This document shows positions 36,201 to 44,325 of a DNA stretch of 64,000 bases, in pieces (position 1 is the stretch's first letter; each line of letters begins with the position of its first letter). The notes beneath the pieces were generated by a model that worked only from the letters and a program-made list of their open reading frames with translations, did not search any database and had not been told where the DNA came from. A program made the translations under genes and the position numbers. The DNA is from Acanthornis magna (Eukaryota > Chordata > Aves > Passeriformes > Acanthizidae). The stretch is taken from assembly GCA_036785705.1 (NCBI GenBank), contig JAWUZG010000056.1:18730501-18794500 (forward strand), in the 5' to 3' direction.

Positions 36201-39200
36201 TCCTTAATGCAGGTAGCAGTGTCCTAACAAAGAGCTTAGAGCAAAGCAAACGACTGAATCTCATCATAAACATTCCTGATTTTACCCTATTCTCAAGGCA
36301 TTTTCTTCCCAAGTCAGCATATCCCATCAAGATCAATTTATTAAGTATGAAGAAACAATTCAAGTCTACTTCTAGTTATGTCACATGTCAAAAAATCCTC
36401 TCAAAATCACTAAACCCCACCAAATACCACATTTCCCTGTACAAAGAGTGAGAGATCCCTCACAGCAGTGCCAATTTCTCTTTTCCAGGCTGTGCCAGGG
36501 GAATATCCAACAGCACCAGCCCCAAGAGCTCACAGGCTACACTGCAAGTGTCAAAGGACTCTGCCTACAAGCCCTGCAGGAGGCAAAGCCTGCTCAAAGA
36601 ATTAAAAACGGCCCCAGTTTTGTTTTGAAACAACTTTCTGGTGTCTCATGGCTAACACACAACTCCAGAGCACTTTATTGATAAAACAGCCTCAGACTCC
36701 CAGCCTTGAGGCACAGCCTGACTCGGACAGCAACAGAAGATCAGAGCTGCTGAGGCACTCTGGACACACAGCAGGGCCTTTGCAGCTGCATTTCCAAACT
36801 CTGCTAAGGACATTTAATGGGAACTGGGGTCAGACTCGCACACACAAAGAACATCACACCCGTGTGCAGCCAGGAGAGCAGCACAGCTCCCACCTCCCAG
36901 CTAAAGGGGAGCCCTGCCAGCCCAGGTCCTGCTGCAGCCTGGCTTCACCCAGAAAGTGAGAAATATTTCCCCTTTAAACAGGGAGAAACAGGAGCAGGGT
37001 CAGAGTCCAGCTGCTGGTGCTGCCAGTGGGAGCAGCACAGCTCCTGCCTTCCCGGCACTCCAGGCACAGCATTAGTTGGAGTTTCTAAGCTCTCAGGCAA
37101 GGCCCCATTGATTTGTGTACTTCCATTTATTAAAGCATCAGGAATAGCACGGGTGATGAAACCTGACGTGAGTGTTGCACCCAGAACACAGGGACCAGCC
37201 CCAAGCACATGGGAAAGGGAGCAAATCTCAGCCCTGGTCAGTCAGCAGTAAGTGGGGAAAACAGGATCAGGCTCAGATGTTCAAGCATGTGCTTGCTAAC
37301 ATTAATATTTAAATACTGTCAAAGTACTCCGTAAGTTGCTTCTACACAAAAGGTCATATGAACTCCGACCAGATAAGCACAGAGCTTATCTGTGTAATTA
37401 TGTCTGCAAATCTGCTCAGGATATTGAACTCCCAGGCTCTCACTGAACCTCCACTCTTTTAAATACTTTTAATTGCTACATTCCAAAGTGATAAAGCATT
37501 AATACTCCTTTCTACGGAGCCTGAAAATTACAATGCACCTGTAAGCAGACTGCACCACAAAGCTTCTGCTGCACCACAAATTGCCCGTTGTGTTTCTCCA
37601 GCTTCACCCCAAACATCACACAAACAAGCACTAATTCCAGTTAACTACATGCAAATGAATCACAAAGAGATTTTTCCAAGAACAAACACATTAGCACGAG
37701 CCTGAATAAAGCTTCCTGGAACCAAACATGCTCCAAGGGATAACTCCAGCCAGGCCAGGAATGACATTGGAATATTACAGCGTTGTGGGTGGCTGGCTGT
37801 GCTGCCTGAAGATGCCACAGCAAAGTCACCTCAGGCTGCCCCAGGGAGGCAGGGACAGGGGACAGAACTGCTTCAGCCAACAGCAGCAAGGCTGGAAAAA
37901 TTCTGCTGAGGGGTCAGGGCACGGGGATCAGCCTGGCTGACAAACTGGTCTGTCCTTGCATAGGGAAGTCAGGACGAACCACCACAAAATCTTGTTTGTG
38001 TACAAACTCTCATGTGCCCCCAGCCACACCAGGCTTTTCTTCTGTAAGTGATCTTGAATCTTAAGGGGTTAAAATTAAGTTATCAAACACCTATTTTCAC
38101 TTCACCCCTTCAGTTACTAATGTGTATGTGACAGCACACTGGGGCTACAAATCACCGTTAATGTTTATGCTGCTGCCCACAGGAGAAGGTGTCGCTGATG
38201 AATTAGCAAATTCAAGCAGCATCCTTCATTCCCATAATAAAATGGGTCAGCCCAGAAAAGGAGGTGATACCTGCTCTCTCTGCTGCTGACAGGGCACAAG
38301 CAGATGTTTAATGGCGTATTGGGTCACCCCACAAAGCTGCACTCCTTTCCCAGAGGAAAACTCATCCATTTAACAGAGCTGGGCAGCATCCACAGGGAAA
38401 GAAATGTTGACACAACCTTGAACAAGTTCAGCTGTCACTAACTGCACAGCTTGTTCAGATATTAATTTAATAATCACAGCTCATCACACTAGGGCAAGTG
38501 CTCAGGTGTCCCTTTGTTCCTTGCACAATGGTTTCCGCTAATTATACGGCAGGTTTGGTTTCTCTTAATTAAACAAAACCCAGCACCACTTTTCCCAGAG
38601 GAGAAAGGATTGGTAGGAGTTTTCACATGGTTTTATATCTGCCCATTCCCAGCACTGCAGGTGACTCCCATCTCCTGCAGGTGCTCCAGGCAGTGCTGCT
38701 GGTTCCTGACCTGTGAGGATCCCACACCAGCTCCATCCCACACCTCGGGATGCAGCTCAGTGGCAGCTCCAGCTCTGCCCAAAGCCCCACCAGGAACCCG
38801 CGTTTCCCACTAACACCAGTTGCCCCTTCCCTAAATTCCAGGCCTCATCTCAAGGGACAGCAAGGTTCAAACCCCAGCTAAGGAGGCAACACACCTGAGA
38901 TTTAACAGAGCCCCTCCCCAGCTGCTTCCCAAGAGCTACAGAAATGAGTAGGTGCCTTTCCCTCACAGAGGCCGCAGTCAGAACTCACCACTGAAAGTCC
39001 ATTTGCAAAGGTCTGACCAAAGACAACTCTGTAGAAGAACAAACCAACCCTTCCCCAATCGGCTTCTCAACAGAACCCAACCAGTGAGCACCTCATTGGC
39101 ACAGACACAGTTTCTAGCTCTGCTGGAAGAGCACATTTCCTTATCACAATCCAGGTCCCAAACACACACTTCTAGTGTCAGGATGTATTTTGGAATCTCA

Positions 39201-41569
39201 GAAGCACGGGCAGTGCGTGCTGCTGCAGTCCCAATGGGACTTAATTAATAAATTAATTCTTTATTGTAAGTGCTGGTGAATGAGGCACCTCCTCTGACCT
39301 CAAGGCTTCGTGCTCCACAGGATCCCACATCCAACTTTCCAGCCTGCACTCCTGCTAATGACAGGCATTTGTCTCACTATGCAGAGCACTGAACAGGCTG
39401 CTCAGATGATTTTCCAAGCACCACCAGCCAGCTGGAGTTGGCAAAACCAGGTAACTCCATTTTCAGGCACAGCAATCTGGATAATTGTGGAATTGGTAAT
39501 AACTAATACGGTATTTACTTTCTGCTGCTTTTTGTGGCTTCCCTCCATCACAAACCAGCAATAAAGCCATTCCCAAGATATCACCATCAGAAGGCACGTA
39601 ACTATTACCTTCACCTGGAGGAAAATTTCCAAAAGCAGGCTGGATTAGGTTTCCCTCCACCCCCCAGGAAATAGCACTGGGTGGGGAGAGGAGAGAGGGA
39701 TGAAGTTTCTCAAACAGGCAACTCTTGTACACTCCTTTCAAGCAGGCTCTCTAAAGCCGCCGCTGGCAGGATTCCCACCCACTTCCCCTCCTTCCCAGCA
39801 GGAGAACAGAGCCCCGGCTTCATCCCATCACCCCCTCACCTCCCTGCTAACACCCACCCGTGGAGATGGATTTTTCCCCCACAGAGCAGATTAGAAGTTG
39901 CTATTTGGTGAGACGGTGATCACATAACCGAACTATGTAATAAACAGGGGAAATAAGTTTATCATGGACAAAATTCCCGGTTTTAAAAGGATCTTGCTGA
40001 AAGCAATTTCCCTTCACATATTTTAGAGTAACTTCAGCTCTTAAAGGTATTAATACTGCTCAAACCTCCTCTGAAGAGAAGGTTTATTGGAAGTGAAAAA
40101 TCTCCATGTCTATTTAAAACCAAACACAGGTGCTGTCAGTCTTTGTTGAAATTTAATTATTGGGCTAATTTGAGAATAACAAACAGCTCTAAAGTACAGG
40201 ACAACTAATGAACACAGAGCAGTGCCAGCCCACACATGACAAATCCTCATAACAGCCTCGTGAATCACTGCTGCGCTCCGTGGATCCTCGGGCACAGGGA
40301 TGGGAGCTGTCATTTGCCAGGGAGTTCCCTCAGCACTTTCGAGCAGCTCCAGCTCTTCCCCATGAGCTGTTATTGTCAGGTAACAGCTCCAGACCCAAGG
40401 CAAATGCGCAGGAGGATTTTAGAGATAGCCAATATCTCAAAGGACGACTGATAAAAGCCAGTGTCTCACATTCGCCTCCCTGTCCCGCTACTCCACGTAG
40501 CCAGAGGCGAGCTCAGCAGAGGAACACAGGGATAAACTCAGGAGTGAACTGCCACGGTGCATTCCCAGGGAGGCATTTACCGAACACGCACAATTAAAGA
40601 TGATTTACCGCACCAAGCAATTTCCAAACACAGCTTTCTCCAGTTACAAAAACCTCCTCCCTCAACAAAAGTCATCTGCAGGCATGAATGAAGTAAAAAT
40701 AAAGACCAAAAAAGCCAGCCTAAATTTTGGAAGCCAGAGAAGAAGGCACAGACAACTGCACCATCACAAAGGTGCATTTCCAGAGGTTTTGCCTCCCCCA
40801 GCTCTGCATTCCAGACTGGATGATCAGCGATCACAGCTGCGCGCTCACCAGCCACCCTGAAAGCTTTCTGCCCACTTTCTAAGCCAATTCTCCTCCAAAA
40901 GCACTCCGATTTTGCCACATTAATTCCCAGGGCAGAACCAGCTCCGGTCCATGCCCCGCACACGGACCGAGCGAGCCCCGGGGCGGCTGCCAGCCGGTGC
41001 TGCTCTCGGGCTCCCGAGGCTTTTAGGGAAAAAAAGCGTTAATTCGTGCTGGAGCCAGGAAGCAGCAGCGAAGGCACAGGGAACCTGCTCGGCGCTGGAG
41101 CGCAGGGCAGCCGCAGCGGGAGGCCAGGTGCGGGTCAGGGAATGTCCTCACCCACCCAGCCCCGCGACCCTCCGCTCCTGCAGCCCGTCGCGGCTGCCTG
41201 GCCCCCTTCCCGCGGATCCCGGGCTCTCCCTCCCCGCCTTACCGCGGCTCCCTCACTCTCCGCTCCCAGCGGTTCCCCGAACAGCCGGCACCCTCCGTGC
41301 CCTGCCCCTCCAGGAGCCGGGACCGCCGGGCTCTGCGCCGCAGGAGCCGGGACTCTCCGTTCTCCGCCCCTCCGAACGCCGGGACCCCCGTGCTCTGCCC
41401 CTCCACGAACGGGGACCCGCCCGCGCTCTGCCCCTCCAGAAGCCGGGACCCCCGTGCTCTGTCCCACCCCAGGGCGCCCCCAGCCCCGCGGGGACCCTGC
41501 CCCGGCACCCACCACGCTGCCCCCGATGACCGCTTCGTGCTTCTTCAGGCGGGACTTGAGGCTCTTCAT
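15135..41569 (-). CDS. UACA: UACA, uveal autoantigen with coiled-coil domains and ankyrin repeats (nucling), complete, 19 coding exons
   Basis: I joined, in transcript order, 41513-41569, 29665-29798, 29103-29191, 28221-28285, 27347-27404, 26764-26834, 26568-26674, 25509-25690, 25030-25067, 24059-24148, 23405-23512, 23158-23190, 22548-22646, 22327-22348, 21386-21438, 17563-20235, 16845-16997, 16008-16073 and 15135-15206. All junctions are GT-AG and in phase, giving 4,170 nt and 1,389 residues (human is 1,416 from memory). Residues about 25-255 form around six ankyrin repeats; about 300-1,366 are nearly continuous coiled coil; the C-terminus [27 protein letters not shown] tail matches the family. 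In mammals UACA binds APAF1 and regulates the apoptosome, affects PAWR secretion and is linked to the cytoskeleton. That role is family knowledge, not visible here. A second first exon at 32333-32368 gives another N-terminus. Identification is very secure. Confidence 0.97.
15597..15965 (-). mobile_element. CR1 LINE fragment in UACA last intron
   Basis: Antisense CR1 (sense with respect to UACA): from CACAGAACCATGGAATATCC, through CAGCCCTGGCAGCGCTGTCC, to CAGAGCAGAGATGGAGCTGC. It fills nearly half of the intron between exons 18 and 19. Confidence 0.85.
16008..16073 (-). CDS. UACA: UACA exon 18
   Basis: Encodes [20 protein letters not shown] then VQ, matching the mammalian [22 protein letters not shown]. 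Acceptor CTCCTAG; donor GTACGG. A CR1 fragment ends within about 40 bp of its donor. Confidence 0.96.
16845..16997 (-). CDS. UACA: UACA exon 17
   Basis: Encodes [20 protein letters not shown] followed by [20 protein letters not shown] and [11 protein letters not shown]. This is 51 residues, nearly identical to the mammalian C-terminal coiled coil. The acceptor follows a run of T (TTTTCAAG at 16998); the donor is GTAAGT. Confidence 0.97.
17563..20235 (-). CDS. UACA: UACA exon 16, giant coiled-coil exon
   Basis: A single 2,673-nt exon gives 891 residues of charged heptad coiled coil, from [13 protein letters not shown] to [13 protein letters not shown]. The [11 protein letters not shown] start and [19 protein letters not shown] near the end are UACA signatures. 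The acceptor is CCCTTCAG at 20236; the donor is GTGAGG at 17561-17562. Open reading continues past both ends, but the splice sites and the mammalian boundary agree. Around 18,170-18,290 (residues about 1,050-1,090) the coil gives way to a Gln/Gly/Pro-rich stretch absent from human. Long antisense open frames over this exon are shadows of its low stop content. Confidence 0.98.
20470..20700 (-). mobile_element. CR1 LINE fragment in UACA intron
   Basis: Antisense CR1 of the young-looking type: GGTGTGGGTTGGGAGGGATC through GAATTCCTTCCCAATATCCC. Confidence 0.9.
21386..21438 (-). CDS. UACA: UACA exon 15
   Basis: Encodes [17 protein letters not shown] after a split Gly codon, matching the mammalian RKEDMLLKQGQMYMADSQ. 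Acceptor AATCCAG; donor GTAATA. It ends in phase 0. The CTSPGIPAHMQ-type segment that follows in human was not found before exon 16. Confidence 0.93.
22327..22348 (-). CDS. UACA: UACA exon 14, 22-nt microexon
   Basis: Encodes GDSAGSG plus one base. It lies between TTGATTTTAG and GTAACT. Exon 13 ends in phase 0 and exon 15 needs one incoming base, which this 22-nt exon supplies exactly. The mammalian counterpart reads SDHLGSGSHFSNR, so this one is shorter but keeps the SGSG-like core. Without it exons 13 and 15 would not join in frame. Confidence 0.8.
22548..22646 (-). CDS. UACA: UACA exon 13 (coiled coil)
   Basis: Encodes [20 protein letters not shown] then [13 protein letters not shown], matching the mammalian [16 protein letters not shown] segment. 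Acceptor CTTTCAG; donor GTACGT. It is 99 nt in phase 0. Confidence 0.95.
23158..23190 (-). CDS. UACA: UACA exon 12 (33-nt exon)
   Basis: Encodes [11 protein letters not shown], corresponding to the mammalian EVMVADDLESE. It has a strong acceptor (TTTTTGCAG) and donor (GTAGGA). It is 33 nt long, so skipping it would keep the frame. Confidence 0.9.
23405..23512 (-). CDS. UACA: UACA exon 11 (start of coiled coil)
   Basis: Encodes [20 protein letters not shown] then [16 protein letters not shown]. This is 36 residues of heptad-patterned coiled coil, closely matching the mammalian NIQDLEIENEDLKERL segment. Acceptor CTTATAAG; donor GTAAAG. Confidence 0.95.
24059..24148 (-). CDS. UACA: UACA exon 10 (divergent linker, starts inside a minisatellite)
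   Basis: A 90-nt phase-0 exon encoding [20 protein letters not shown] and [13 protein letters not shown] sequence, the same length class as the mammalian linker but poorly conserved. Its acceptor (CCTCACAG at 24149) and first five codons are one copy of the tandem repeat that continues at 24149-24795. The donor is GTGGGTGG. The call rests on phase and position rather than similarity. Confidence 0.8.
24131..24795. repeat. About 100-118-bp tandem repeat overlapping UACA exon 10 acceptor
   Basis: Six copies, recognisable by GGACC-CGCTGGGGACCTG followed by CAGCAGGAGA and CCAGGAGCAATCCTCCCAA. The GGGGACCTG core recurs at about 24143, 24256, 24374, 24489, 24590 and 24704. The copy nearest the exon contains the real acceptor and the first five codons of UACA exon 10, so the other copies carry duplicate acceptor sites. 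Confidence 0.9.
25030..25067 (-). CDS. UACA: UACA exon 9 (basic linker)
   Basis: A 38-nt exon encoding [13 protein letters not shown], a basic linker between the ankyrin domain and the coiled coil. Similarity to mammals is weak here. The exon is called from its position, its clean acceptor (TTTTTCAG) and donor (GTACCT), and exact phase fit with exons 8 and 10. Confidence 0.85.
25509..25690 (-). CDS. UACA: UACA exon 8 (ankyrin repeat 6)
   Basis: Encodes [20 protein letters not shown] then [20 protein letters not shown] and [20 protein letters not shown]. It completes the ankyrin domain; the [12 protein letters not shown] motif is diagnostic of UACA. Acceptor CATCCCAG at 25691; donor GTAGGA. 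Confidence 0.96.
26568..26674 (-). CDS. UACA: UACA exon 7 (ankyrin repeat 5)
   Basis: Encodes [20 protein letters not shown] continuing [15 protein letters not shown], a full and highly conserved ankyrin repeat. Acceptor CCCCCCAG at 26675; donor GTAAGGC. It leaves two bases (AG) that exon 8 completes as Arg. Confidence 0.96.
26764..26834 (-). CDS. UACA: UACA exon 6 (ankyrin repeat 4)
   Basis: Encodes [20 protein letters not shown] then SKDG, matching the family's [21 protein letters not shown] region. It is much more GC-rich than exons 2-5 and is separated from exon 7 by an intron of only 89 nt (26675-26763). Acceptor CGACAG, donor GTAAGG, phase 0 at the end. Confidence 0.95.
27347..27404 (-). 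CDS. UACA: UACA exon 5 (ankyrin repeats 3/4)
   Basis: Encodes [19 protein letters not shown]; the GRTALHDA motif starts the next ankyrin repeat. The acceptor is TTTTAACAG at 27405 and the donor GTGAAG at 27345-27346. It leaves one base for exon 6. Confidence 0.95.
28221..28285 (-). CDS. UACA: UACA exon 4 (ankyrin repeat 3, first half)
   Basis: Encodes [20 protein letters not shown] then LQ, the conserved ALHLAA ankyrin signature. The acceptor is TTTTTAG at 28286 and the donor GTACTG. It is 65 nt long and ends in phase 0. Confidence 0.96.
29103..29191 (-). CDS. UACA: UACA exon 3 (ankyrin repeat 2)
   Basis: Encodes [20 protein letters not shown] followed by [10 protein letters not shown], a canonical ankyrin helix pair and loop. 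The acceptor is a pyrimidine tract ending TTAAG at 29192 and the donor is GTGGGT at 29101-29102. Its 89 nt fit the split codons of exons 2 and 4. Confidence 0.96.
29665..29798 (-). CDS. UACA: UACA exon 2 (first ankyrin repeat)
   Basis: Encodes [20 protein letters not shown] and on to KLDVEGRSA. It carries the first ankyrin repeat. The acceptor is CTCTCGCAG at 29799 and the donor GTAAGTG at 29661-29664. It enters in phase 0 and leaves two bases of an Ala codon. Both alternative first exons splice to it in frame. Confidence 0.96.
30835..31172 (+). mobile_element. CR1 LINE fragment in UACA intron 1
   Basis: Sense CR1, classic form: AGGAAGAACTTCTTTCCATG, CCTGGGACAGCTGCCCGGGG, CACCTGGACACGTTCCTGTG. 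Opposite in orientation to UACA. Confidence 0.9.
31857..32128 (+). mobile_element. CR1 LINE fragment in UACA intron 1
   Basis: Sense CR1: GGGATATTGGGAAGGAATTC through CAAACCATTCCATGATT. It ends about 205 bp from the alternative exon 1b. Confidence 0.9.
32333..32368 (-). CDS. UACA: UACA alternative first coding exon 1b
   Basis: On the minus strand an ATG at 32366-32368 opens [12 protein letters not shown] and then meets a donor GTAGGT at 32331-32332, in phase 0 with exon 2 (29665-29798). The known mammalian short isoform starts MSCWFSCAPK before joining the same DWNKYDDRL segment (recalled, not searched). The shared M-x-CWFSCA-x-K pattern makes chance unlikely. The product would be 1,382 residues. 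A locally GC-rich stretch at 32.37-32.65 kb lies just upstream and is the probable promoter. Confidence 0.85.
32369..32800 (-). promoter_or_regulatory. Probable internal promoter for UACA exon 1b
   Basis: The 430 bp upstream of the alternative start is GC- and CpG-richer (about 32,370-32,650) than the surrounding intron, and free of CR1. It is followed by a stretch with GATA-type motifs (TGATAAGG near 32,700 and TGATAGG near 32,716) and a perfect AP-1 site TGAGTCA at 32774-32780. This is inferred from position and composition only. Confidence 0.45.
34750..34985 (+). mobile_element. CR1 LINE fragment in UACA intron 1
   Basis: Sense CR1: GACAAGGGGGAATGGCCTCC through GCAGGGGTGGGACTGGATGA. It forms an inverted pair with the copy at 35226. 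Confidence 0.88.
35226..35450 (-). mobile_element. CR1 LINE fragment in UACA intron 1
   Basis: Antisense CR1: GGTTGGAAGGGATCTTAAAG through CACCCTCACAGGGAGGAATT. Confidence 0.9.
41311..41470. repeat. GC-rich 31-33-bp minisatellite in UACA intron 1
   Basis: About five degenerate copies of a unit of the form GAGCCGGGACCCCCGTGCTC + TGCCCCTCC, starting some 45 bp inside intron 1 from the exon 1a donor and within the CpG island. Confidence 0.75.
41513..41569 (-). CDS. UACA: UACA coding exon 1a (main start)
   Basis: The ATG is at 41567-41569 and encodes [19 protein letters not shown], matching the MKSLKSRL start of the mammalian long isoform. The donor used here is G|GTGGGT at 41511-41512. A donor three bases earlier (exon from 41516) is also possible, keeps phase 0 and removes one Val. 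The exon lies inside the CpG island, which supports it as the main start. The rest of this N-terminal stretch is shorter than the mammalian Ala/Ser-rich one. Confidence 0.93.
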
Positions 41570-41782
41570 GGCGCGGCCGCGGGCGGGGGGCGCGCACCGG
41601 CCCCGACGCGCTCCCGCCGCCGCCGCCACGGCCGGGACGCGCCGGCCCCGCCCCGCCCCGCCCACCCCCACCGCAGCCAATCGCCGCCCGCCCGCGCGGG
41701 AGCCGTGGCCAATCAGCGAGCGGGGCGGAGGGGAGGGACTTCCTCGTGGTCATGGGGTGCTACCCGGCGCGGAGCCGCCCGG

Positions 41783-41796
41783 CCGCCAGGGGGCGC
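41783..41796 (+). promoter_or_regulatory. CTCF-like core motif
   Basis: CCGCCAGGGGGCGC matches the well-known CTCF core (CCASYAGRKGGC type). It lies about 215 bp upstream of the UACA ATG, inside the CpG island. Confidence 0.55.
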
Positions 41797-44204
41797 GCTG
41801 CTGGCGGGGCAGGGGCGCGCGGCGGGCGGGGCGGCGCTCTGGCCCGGAGCGGCCCCTCAGGGTACCACAGAGAGGGCTGGGCTGGGGCCCCCGAGGGAGC
41901 GGGGTCACGACCGGGATAAGGATCGGGATAAGAACCGGGTAAAGGACCGGGACAGGTCTGCCTGGTGATGGGGGAGACCCCGCCTCCGTCCCTCCAAGGA
42001 CAGAGCTCTCGGTGGCTGAGGAAGAGCCTCAGAGCCCTCCCGCTCACCTGCGGCGTGCGGTACAAACAAATGGCCACCGTGCAAACAGCCCCCGTAATAA
42101 ACACGACATTTGTGCACAAAGGAATGAAGAGGTCACACAGCAGAGGCCTGAGCTGGGCACAGGCAGCGTTTTAAGCAGCACAATTAACTCCAGTCTTGGC
42201 GTGAGAATTGTCCGAGTTTGAGTTCAGCTCTGCTCATGCCAAGGTTTATTTACTGTCTTCTTCCCATTTTCCTTGCAGCCCCATCACAGTGCACTGATAA
42301 CAGAATGTTCTAAAACTTGAGACTTATTTAATTACAGACCATGGATTGTGTTTAAGACCTTCCTTATTAGAGCTGGAACAGGGCTGTTTGATCAATGGAT
42401 CTCCGATATAAGCAGGGCTGGAGGTAAATGTCACTGCTTTTTAATCAATCTGGCCAAAACCTGTTCAAACACTTGGATTGCTCTGTAGGTGGCCTGTTCA
42501 GAAGGAAAGAAAATGGTGCCTTTAAATATGAACTCATTTTGTGCACGGCAGGGTGGCTGGGGAGTCCAGCAAGCTCCGAAATGGAAACCTTCCCCTGGGC
42601 ACTCTGACCCCACACCCAACACAGATTAATCCCAGATTTGGGCTCTCTGGAGACACGCTGTTCATACCCCGAATGCCATTTAAAGTTTGTGGTGGTTTTC
42701 TCCCTAAAGAGCCATGTTCCAGGCAGCATGTCTCCTTTCATTGCCCCATGGAAGCCTCTGCACTTCCAGGGCACTGACAGAGCTCCAGCGACTCTGGAGC
42801 AGAGGGGACAGCTCCGGACACCTCTCACTCTGCCAGGCAGCCCATGCAGGCTCTCCCAGGCCATCAGTCCCTTGGAACCTGTGCTCCAGCCTGGCACTGC
42901 CACCCTGCCACTGCTGCCACAGGGTGGGGACACACTGGTGGCACAGGGATCTGACCCTGCCTGGCACAAAGCAAAGCGACAGCAGCGGCTGGAAATTGGG
43001 GAGGTCGGGATTCCCTGGTTCTTTCCTACCCGTGGCAACCAAGTGGTTTCCTGTGGTCTTTCCTTCCTATTTCCAATAGCTCTGAAGGTACAGGATGGGA
43101 AAAGCAAATTCCTCGAGCACATCCAAGGCGCTGCACGTCGAAGGGCTGTTTGCCCAGGGATGTGCTCAAACACGAGGCAGCAATATTCATGTCCACTCAG
43201 GAATCCAAGGAAAATGCTCAGCCCTAGCACCAGCAGAACCTGGGGCAGATGAACTGGTTTGAGTTGTTCGGATCAGAACCATTGTCTGCGAAGTTGTCAC
43301 AGTAAATCGTTGGTTTATTAAAAATAAGCTTTAATTACCAAAAGTTTCGGCTTTACAAAAATATTGTCAGATTCTCAGGATCAAGCTAACAGCAGTAGCT
43401 TTCCCCTTTTCCCACCAAATCTGTGCTGTTTAAAGGAAGCTCCTTCTGAGTCATTCCAGTACGAGGGAAAGCAGAATCTTAAAAATAACTCCCTGCTCTC
43501 GAGTCAGTGCCGAGAAGCTGCACGGAGCAGTTCCAAGTGCTCGGCCAATTCCGGCACCGTTCCCTGTCCCCAGATAATCACACACATGCACACGTTTGCC
43601 CCAGCCAGCAGGGCCTCTGCTCTGCTGAGGGCTCAGCAGATGCTGCACTGAGAGGATGGCATCTGCCTTGCGATCCAGCTCCATCCTGCTGGAGTCAGTC
43701 CCAGGGGAAGCACGTCCCAGGCACACCACAGCTCTCACTGACCAGCTCCATGCAGGGTAGAGCCTTCAGCCCGAGCAGCTGGAGCGGAGCCTGGGCATTT
43801 TTCCCTGCTGTCAAAGCAGGAAGTTCCGTATCTGAACACCATCTCCCATGCCGATGTGTCAGCACCAGAACAAGATGTTTCACGTTGAATTACTGGAGCC
43901 TGACTTGTCGGTGTGAGTGGCATCCCTGGGAGCTCTGCTAACCAACCTCACCTGCCAGTTCCCAGGCCAAGCCAGGCCATTCCAGTGCAGTCCGGACAAA
44001 TTCCATATCTGGCCCTTCCCTGACCATGCTGCCAGAACTATTCCCTCATTCTGGACACTTGTACAGGCTTTTTCTCCAGACTTCTCACTTCGCTCTTCAA
44101 ATTAATTCAGGCTGCTGCTGTTAAGATTCCTGGCACGTAGTTCCCACTACATCACCCCTCTTCAAGTCCCTTCCCCTCTCTGCCTGTTAGCTAGATGATA
44201 TATC

Positions 44205-44325
44205 ATGGAATCATAAAATCCTGGGATGCTTTGGGTTGGAAGGGACCTTAAAGCTCATCCCGTTCCAGCCCCTGCCATGAGCAGGGACACCTCCCACAGA
44301 CCAGGTTGCTCCAAGCCCCATTTTT
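44205..44325 (-). mobile_element. CR1 LINE 3'-end fragment
   Basis: Antisense CR1 terminus: CATGGAATCATAAAATCCTG, TTTGGGTTGGAAGGGACCTT, then AGCAGGGACACCTCCCAC. Confidence 0.85.

Larger units (their letters stand above)
29799..41512 (-). other. UACA: UACA intron 1 (11.7 kb)
   Basis: The largest intron. It holds exon 1b, its presumed promoter, CR1 fragments (30.84-31.17, 31.86-32.13, 34.75-34.98 and 35.23-35.45 kb) and a GC-rich minisatellite next to the exon 1a donor. The stretch 35.5-40.9 kb is almost free of recognisable repeats and moderately AT-rich, as expected where regulatory elements sit. No further exon was recognised. Confidence 0.8.
41050..41950. promoter_or_regulatory. CpG island and main promoter of UACA
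   Basis: Very high GC content with dense CpG around the UACA start codon. It includes a GC-box run (CCCCGCCCCGCCC, about 41,648-41,662) and two CCAAT boxes, at 41677-41681 and 41709-41713 on the plus strand (ATTGG on the gene strand), 110-145 bp upstream of the ATG. No TATA box is evident. This is a typical housekeeping-type start region; the exact transcription start is not visible. Confidence 0.85.
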
